Positions 7,066 to 9,549 of a stretch of 9,549 bases of DNA are shown here, in pieces. This DNA comes from Candidatus Thorarchaeota archaeon (GTDB lineage Archaea > Asgardarchaeota > Thorarchaeia > Thorarchaeales > Thorarchaeaceae): assembly GCA_016840245.1 (NCBI GenBank), contig JAEOST010000289.1:1-9549 (forward strand). The letters are read 5' to 3'. The position numbers were made by a program, and so were the translations under genes. Numbering within the stretch: the stretch's first letter is position 1; each line of letters begins with the position of its first letter. The notes below the pieces were generated by a model that saw nothing but the letters and a program-made list of their open reading frames with translations, was not told where the DNA came from and ran no database searches.

Positions 7066-7695
7066 TCAGCTCTCTGGACTATAGTAAGTCACTTCGAATG
7101 GAATAGAACCATTCACTAACATATGCATGTAAGTGTAGTAGAATGGAACCATATAGGTCGAACTGAACTCAAATTCTGTGATGTTACAGCCACCATTCTC
7201 AAGATTATAATGGAGGTTGACTGAACCATTGTAATCACCCCAGAGTGTTTTGTTTACAATATCGTAGATTGCGAGGTCCGTTTGAATAACAACGCTAGTG
7301 ACAATCCATGAAGGTCCAGAATCAACATTAATATCTGGATTTCCATAATAGTCTTGATTTGCCTCTGCACCTATTGCCAGTGGCATTCTTGTACGATTAC
7401 CTGGCATGATAAATCGGTCACCAAGAGTTTCGTTAGCCTTGTCCATTGCCTGTCGAAGTCCTACAATGCTTGCTCTAATTGGAGCAAATATCAATGAGAC
7501 TTCATCATCCATATAATAACTATAGGCTGTTCTATTAGCCAGTCCTGAATTGTTGTAAGAACCAATATAGAACGGATCATCAACAAAACGTACCTTGTAT
7601 AGACTGCTGAGGAACGAATTATTTGCGAATTGAACACCTTGAATGAATCCATGAATCATACTTCTTACTGAATCATCATCGACCCTTGATCCCAT
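7066..7695 (-). CDS. C-terminal part of the BMP-family protein (after the TAG)
   Basis: From the first ATG after the stop this reads 209 residues (MGSRVDDDSVRSMIHGFIQG onward). It holds the hinge and the second lobe of the binding protein, with several Asn-x-Ser/Thr sites that fit an exterior location. Another 31 in-frame codons between the TAG and this ATG are clearly part of the family fold. No ribosome site precedes the ATG at 7695, and this part has no signal or anchor, so independent expression seems unlikely. Confidence 0.6.
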   Translation of the reverse strand: MGSRVDDDSVRSMIHGFIQGVQFANNSFLSSLYKVRFVDDPFYIGSYNNSGLANRTAYSYYMDDEVSLIFAPIRASIVGLRQAMDKANETLGDRFIMPGNRTRMPLAIGAEANQDYYGNPDINVDSGPSWIVTSVVIQTDLAIYDIVNKTLWGDYNGSVNLHYNLENGGCNITEFEFSSTYMVPFYYTYMHMLVNGSIPFEVTYYSPES

Positions 7696-7788
7696 AATTG
7701 CTATGTTGCCCGTATTATTGTTTCTAATATCGCCAACAGTACGAGGACTTGCTACGAGCGCACCAATGACACCTGCCAGTAAAGCTGC

Positions 7789-8229
7789 CTACTCTGTTGT
7801 GTACGTGGCTGAAGCAACATTACCTAAATCCGAATATCCTCCAATGAGTGCGAATTTTACATTGGGGAAATCAGGTGCAACAGCTTCAACGACAGTAGAT
7901 AACCTATGTCCGATTACAACAATTATCTGATATCCACCTGTACGTGCTAAAGCAGAGATTTCGTCTGCAGCTTCAGTTCTTCCTGCAGGAGTATCTATGT
8001 TAAGGTCCATAATTATTATTTCAGTTTCAACGACAATGTCACCAGATAGACGCTCTATTCCCTCATATGTCTGATCTGACAAGCTTCTATCACCCAAGCC
8101 TGGGTTTACCATGACTACAGCTATCTTTGGTGGTTCATATTGGGTTGTTAAAAACAATGCACCACCAACTGCAGAGAACACGATAATGACTATTACAAAT
8201 GATGCTAATAGATTCACTCTCGAAGCCAA
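7789..8229 (-). CDS. N-terminal part of the BMP-family protein (up to the TAG)
   Basis: 146 residues from the TTG at 8229 to the TAG at 7789-7791. It carries the membrane anchor and most of the first lobe. By itself it lacks the second lobe and could not form the closed ligand site. It has a good ribosome site and an apparent promoter, so it is probably transcribed and translated up to the stop. Confidence 0.65.
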   Translation of the reverse strand: MASRVNLLASFVIVIIVFSAVGGALFLTTQYEPPKIAVVMVNPGLGDRSLSDQTYEGIERLSGDIVVETEIIIMDLNIDTPAGRTEAADEISALARTGGYQIIVVIGHRLSTVVEAVAPDFPNVKFALIGGYSDLGNVASATYTTE

Positions 8230-8255
8230 AGTGCTTCCTCCAAGGACTTGAAACC

Positions 8256-8299
8256 GGTTCGCTCCGACGTTGATTTAAACCTATTGTTCGGAGAAAACC
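8256..8299. promoter_or_regulatory. Dyad-symmetric element around the BMP TATA-like box
   Basis: GGTT-CG-CTCCGA (8256-8267) and TCGGAG-AA-AACC (8288-8299) are inverted copies with 10 of 12 positions matching, and an outer C8255/G8300 pair also matches. Their centre is 8277.5. The TATA-like TTTAAA (8274-8279) sits within 1 bp of that centre. This is the arrangement expected for a dimeric repressor that blocks TBP at the BMP promoter. Confidence 0.5.
8273..8280 (-). promoter_or_regulatory. TATA-like box for the BMP gene
   Basis: GTTTAAAT on the minus strand would start transcription near 8250, about 10 nt before the GGAGG site (8241-8237) and 20 nt before the TTG start at 8229. Spacing fits an archaeal promoter with a short leader. 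Confidence 0.45.
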
Positions 8300-8325
8300 G
8301 ACTGTTTCCACCAGTCGGTGGAAAC
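8297..8325. repeat. Two overlapping, mutually exclusive inverted repeats
   Basis: ACCGACTG (8297-8304) pairs perfectly with CAGTCGGT (8312-8319) around a 7-nt loop. GTTTCCACC (8304-8312) pairs perfectly with GGTGGAAAC (8317-8325) around a 4-nt loop. They share bases, so only one can form at a time. Both lie upstream of the proposed starts of the two divergent genes, so a DNA-binding role is more likely than an RNA one unless transcription starts earlier. Confidence 0.6.
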
Positions 8326-8377
8326 GTTGTAGCTATACATGTTGCCCAAGTACTATGTTTTTCCATCTTCAGTGACC

Positions 8378-8386
8378 TATATATAA
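8378..8386 (+). promoter_or_regulatory. TATA box for the tandem Roadblock gene
   Basis: TATATATAA is the strongest TATA-like match in the window and would start transcription near 8408. It is followed directly by GGAGGTGG (8387-8394), a near-perfect ribosome-site sequence with no start codon in useful range, so that match is probably outside the transcript. Confidence 0.55.
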
Positions 8387-8428
8387 GGAGGTGGCTTAGG
8401 AAGAATAGAATCGAGAGTGGTACTCGCG

Positions 8429-9148
8429 ATGCCTGAGGATACACTAGCGCAAATTGCCGGTCTTCTAGAGGAAGCTATCAATGTTCATGAATGTGTTAGA
8501 AACATCGTTGTATGCACAACTGAGGGTGTTGTTGTAGCTGCAGTATCTAAAGATGAGCGAATTGAACCAAGTATGTTAGCTACAGTTTCTGCAGCTCTTA
8601 TGTGGGCAAGTCAGTCTGCTCTTCATCATGTTGGTGGATCACTCCCTACTCACCTTATTCATGATACTCGATTAGAACGAATTCTAATTCTGTTGCAACC
8701 ACATTACCAGCTTGTCCTGGTATTGTCCAAATCAGTAGAAGCTGGTTTCAATCTGGAGGAAGCACTTCCAGTCTTTCACTCCGTAGCAACACGTGTTGAG
8801 ATACTCATCGGGTCTAGTGAGACCTTGAAGCATGAAGATCTCTTGGGTACCGTCGTGACCGCAATCCCTGAGATAAAGGAAGCAATGCTTGTCACACTTG
8901 ATGGCCTACCTCTTGCCACAGTTGGATTCAAGGAACACATTGAGGTTGCTGCGTTAGCAGGCTCTATTTTTGCTAACGGACTTACATACTCAGGACATAC
9001 ACGTTCAATCTCCATTAGTGCAGATCGGGTCAACTTCATTGTCCTGAAGGTTGATGATAATAGGCTGTTAGTGGCTGTCTGTCGAGGTGATGATCCAACA
9101 TCGCTTTGTAAGAAACTTGATGACTTAGTTGAGGAAGGTCTTAGTTAG
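8429..9148 (+). CDS. Tandem Roadblock/LC7 protein (two domains)
   Basis: A 239-residue protein made of two Roadblock-like domains in one chain. Domain 1 spans about residues 4-127, with strands CVRNIVVCTTEGVVVAAV and RLERILILLQ-YQLVLVLS around the helix SMLATVSAALMWASQSAL. Domain 2 spans about 133-237, with IKEAMLVTLDGLPLATVG, helix IEVAALAGSIFANGLTYSGH, then RVNFIVLKVDDNRLLVAVC. A fused pair would mimic the usual Roadblock dimer and present a GTPase-binding platform; this is inference. The ATG at 8429 is preferred over the in-frame GTG at 8417, because the proposed transcript start is near 8408 and a weak GAGAGTGG lies before the ATG. The stop overlaps the convergent winged-helix gene by 4 bp. 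No transmembrane segment is seen, so it is probably cytosolic. Confidence 0.85.
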   Translation: MPEDTLAQIAGLLEEAINVHECVRNIVVCTTEGVVVAAVSKDERIEPSMLATVSAALMWASQSALHHVGGSLPTHLIHDTRLERILILLQPHYQLVLVLSKSVEAGFNLEEALPVFHSVATRVEILIGSSETLKHEDLLGTVVTAIPEIKEAMLVTLDGLPLATVGFKEHIEVAALAGSIFANGLTYSGHTRSISISADRVNFIVLKVDDNRLLVAVCRGDDPTSLCKKLDDLVEEGLS

Positions 9149-9549
9149 GAACTTTCTGCCTCAATCTTTGCCTCTGGCTGCTCTGTGTTTGTTTCTTCCT
9201 CTTCTTCCTCGACAAAATCAAACTGCCATTCCCTCAGGTTTATTGTAATGAAGCAGTCTTTCCCTCTTTGAGGACAATCTATCCTTATTGTTACATGATC
9301 AGCTGATTTCCCTCGTATTTCCGGATTCAAACACCCATCTTCCAGTTTCTCAATAAGGAATAGAACATACGCCTCGCTAATGATGTTAAGGCTCCCTGTC
9401 ATCAACAGTTCCCCAAGTTCCGCCAAATAGTGTCTCTTCTTTCTCCCCTCACGGATAACCTTAACGAGACCAACCTCTTCCATTCTAGTTACGTGCCATC
9501 TGATTGTATCGTGATGTACGCCTAAGGTGTCTGCCATCTGTTCCTGATA
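9145..9549 (-). CDS. Winged-helix transcription regulator, 5' end cut by the window
   Basis: Partial gene. The frame stays open to the right edge (YQEQ precedes MADTLGVHHDTIRWHVTRMEEVGLVK). The ATG at 9537 lies inside the recognition region and is therefore not the real start. The visible part has the second and third helices of an ArsR/MarR-like winged helix (ADTLGVHHDTIRWHVTRMEEVGLV), then the wing VIREGRKKRHYLAELG and a helix LNIISEAYVLFLIEKLED. A C-terminal region holds two cysteines (IDCPQRGKDCF) and a strongly acidic tail with a run of glutamates (about residues 107-113 of the visible part). Such proteins bind DNA as dimers. Its target is unknown; it is tail to tail with the tandem Roadblock gene, so neighbourhood regulation is only a guess. 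Confidence 0.8.
   Translation of the reverse strand, partial: YQEQMADTLGVHHDTIRWHVTRMEEVGLVKVIREGRKKRHYLAELGELLMTGSLNIISEAYVLFLIEKLEDGCLNPEIRGKSADHVTIRIDCPQRGKDCFITINLREWQFDFVEEEEEETNTEQPEAKIEAESS

Larger units (their letters stand above)
7066..8229 (-). pseudogene. BMP/Med-family solute-binding protein, interrupted by an in-frame TAG
   Basis: One continuous frame of 387 codons encodes a basic membrane protein (BMP/PnrA/Med) family binding protein, broken only by TAG at codon 147. Family members bind nucleosides, or in Med-type proteins unknown ligands, outside the cell for an ABC importer. The N-terminal membrane segment (6-28) lacks a lipobox cysteine, so it should be a helix anchor. The family pattern MVNPGLGDRSLSDQTYEGIERL (40-61) is present, followed by YQIIVVIGHRL (100-110) and PNVKFALIGGYSDLGNVASATYTTE (122-146). 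After the stop the frame resumes with AALLAGVIGALVAS, exactly the family's next segment, which in many relatives carries a Gln or Glu just before it. The TTG start at 8229 has GGAGG 7 nt upstream. No permease or ATPase gene is beside it. It could be a recent nonsense mutation, an assembly error or a recoded stop. Confidence 0.8.

Noticed and set aside
7789..7791. Genome-wide reassignment of TAG to an amino acid
   Set aside because: TAG is the natural end of at least five other genes in the window, at sensible protein lengths and once in tandem, so it works as an ordinary stop here.
8230..8428. CRISPR, tRNA or attachment site in the repeat-rich gap
   Set aside because: Repeats are inverted, not regularly spaced direct repeats; no cloverleaf or CCA-type end is visible, and no integrase is nearby.
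1..9549. Mobile element or defence island
   Set aside because: No transposase, integrase, restriction or toxin-antitoxin gene is recognisable. The CPBP protein is from a family once called Abi, but it has no bacteriocin-type neighbours.

Overview
The window looks like a piece of an archaeal chromosome. Genes are AT-leaning, and several have TATA-like boxes roughly 25-30 nt before a plausible transcript start. Shine-Dalgarno (SD) sites match GGAGGTGA, and GTG and TTG start codons are common. Two Roadblock/LC7 genes (one single-domain, one tandem), a dodecin, a membrane-anchored subtilase and a CPBP protease fit an Asgard-type archaeon (Thorarchaeota-like). That placement is inference from gene content; there is no rRNA or marker gene here to prove it.

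Layout, left to right. A small multi-pass membrane protein (25-498, minus) is head to head with an AlkA-type DNA glycosylase (500-1429, plus). The glycosylase overlaps an ABC-2 type exporter permease by 4 bp (1426-2589, plus). A dodecin flavin-storage protein follows (2658-2861, plus), convergent with a CPBP intramembrane protease (2941-3738, minus) across a hairpin. A membrane-anchored S8 subtilase with a large C-terminal region (3885-5879, plus) ends 2 bp from a convergent single Roadblock gene (5882-6265, minus). An HDDC2/YfbR-like HD phosphohydrolase (6372-7001, minus) and a BMP/Med-family solute-binding protein (7066-8229, minus) precede it. The BMP gene is interrupted by one in-frame TAG. 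Divergent from it across a repeat-rich 199-bp gap is a tandem Roadblock protein (8429-9148, plus). This overlaps tail to tail a winged-helix regulator cut off by the window edge (9145-9549, minus).

These genes do not form one obvious pathway. Themes are DNA and nucleotide housekeeping (glycosylase, HD nucleotidase), membrane and surface functions (permease, CPBP, subtilase, BMP protein) and Roadblock scaffolds, which usually partner with small GTPases; none is encoded here. I do not see a complete new multi-gene system. The most unusual signals are the TAG that splits an otherwise intact BMP reading frame, the overlapping inverted repeats in the 8230-8428 gap (one centred on a TATA-like box), a hairpin that would hide the dodecin ribosome site, and a terminator-like palindrome that touches the TATA box of the HD gene.
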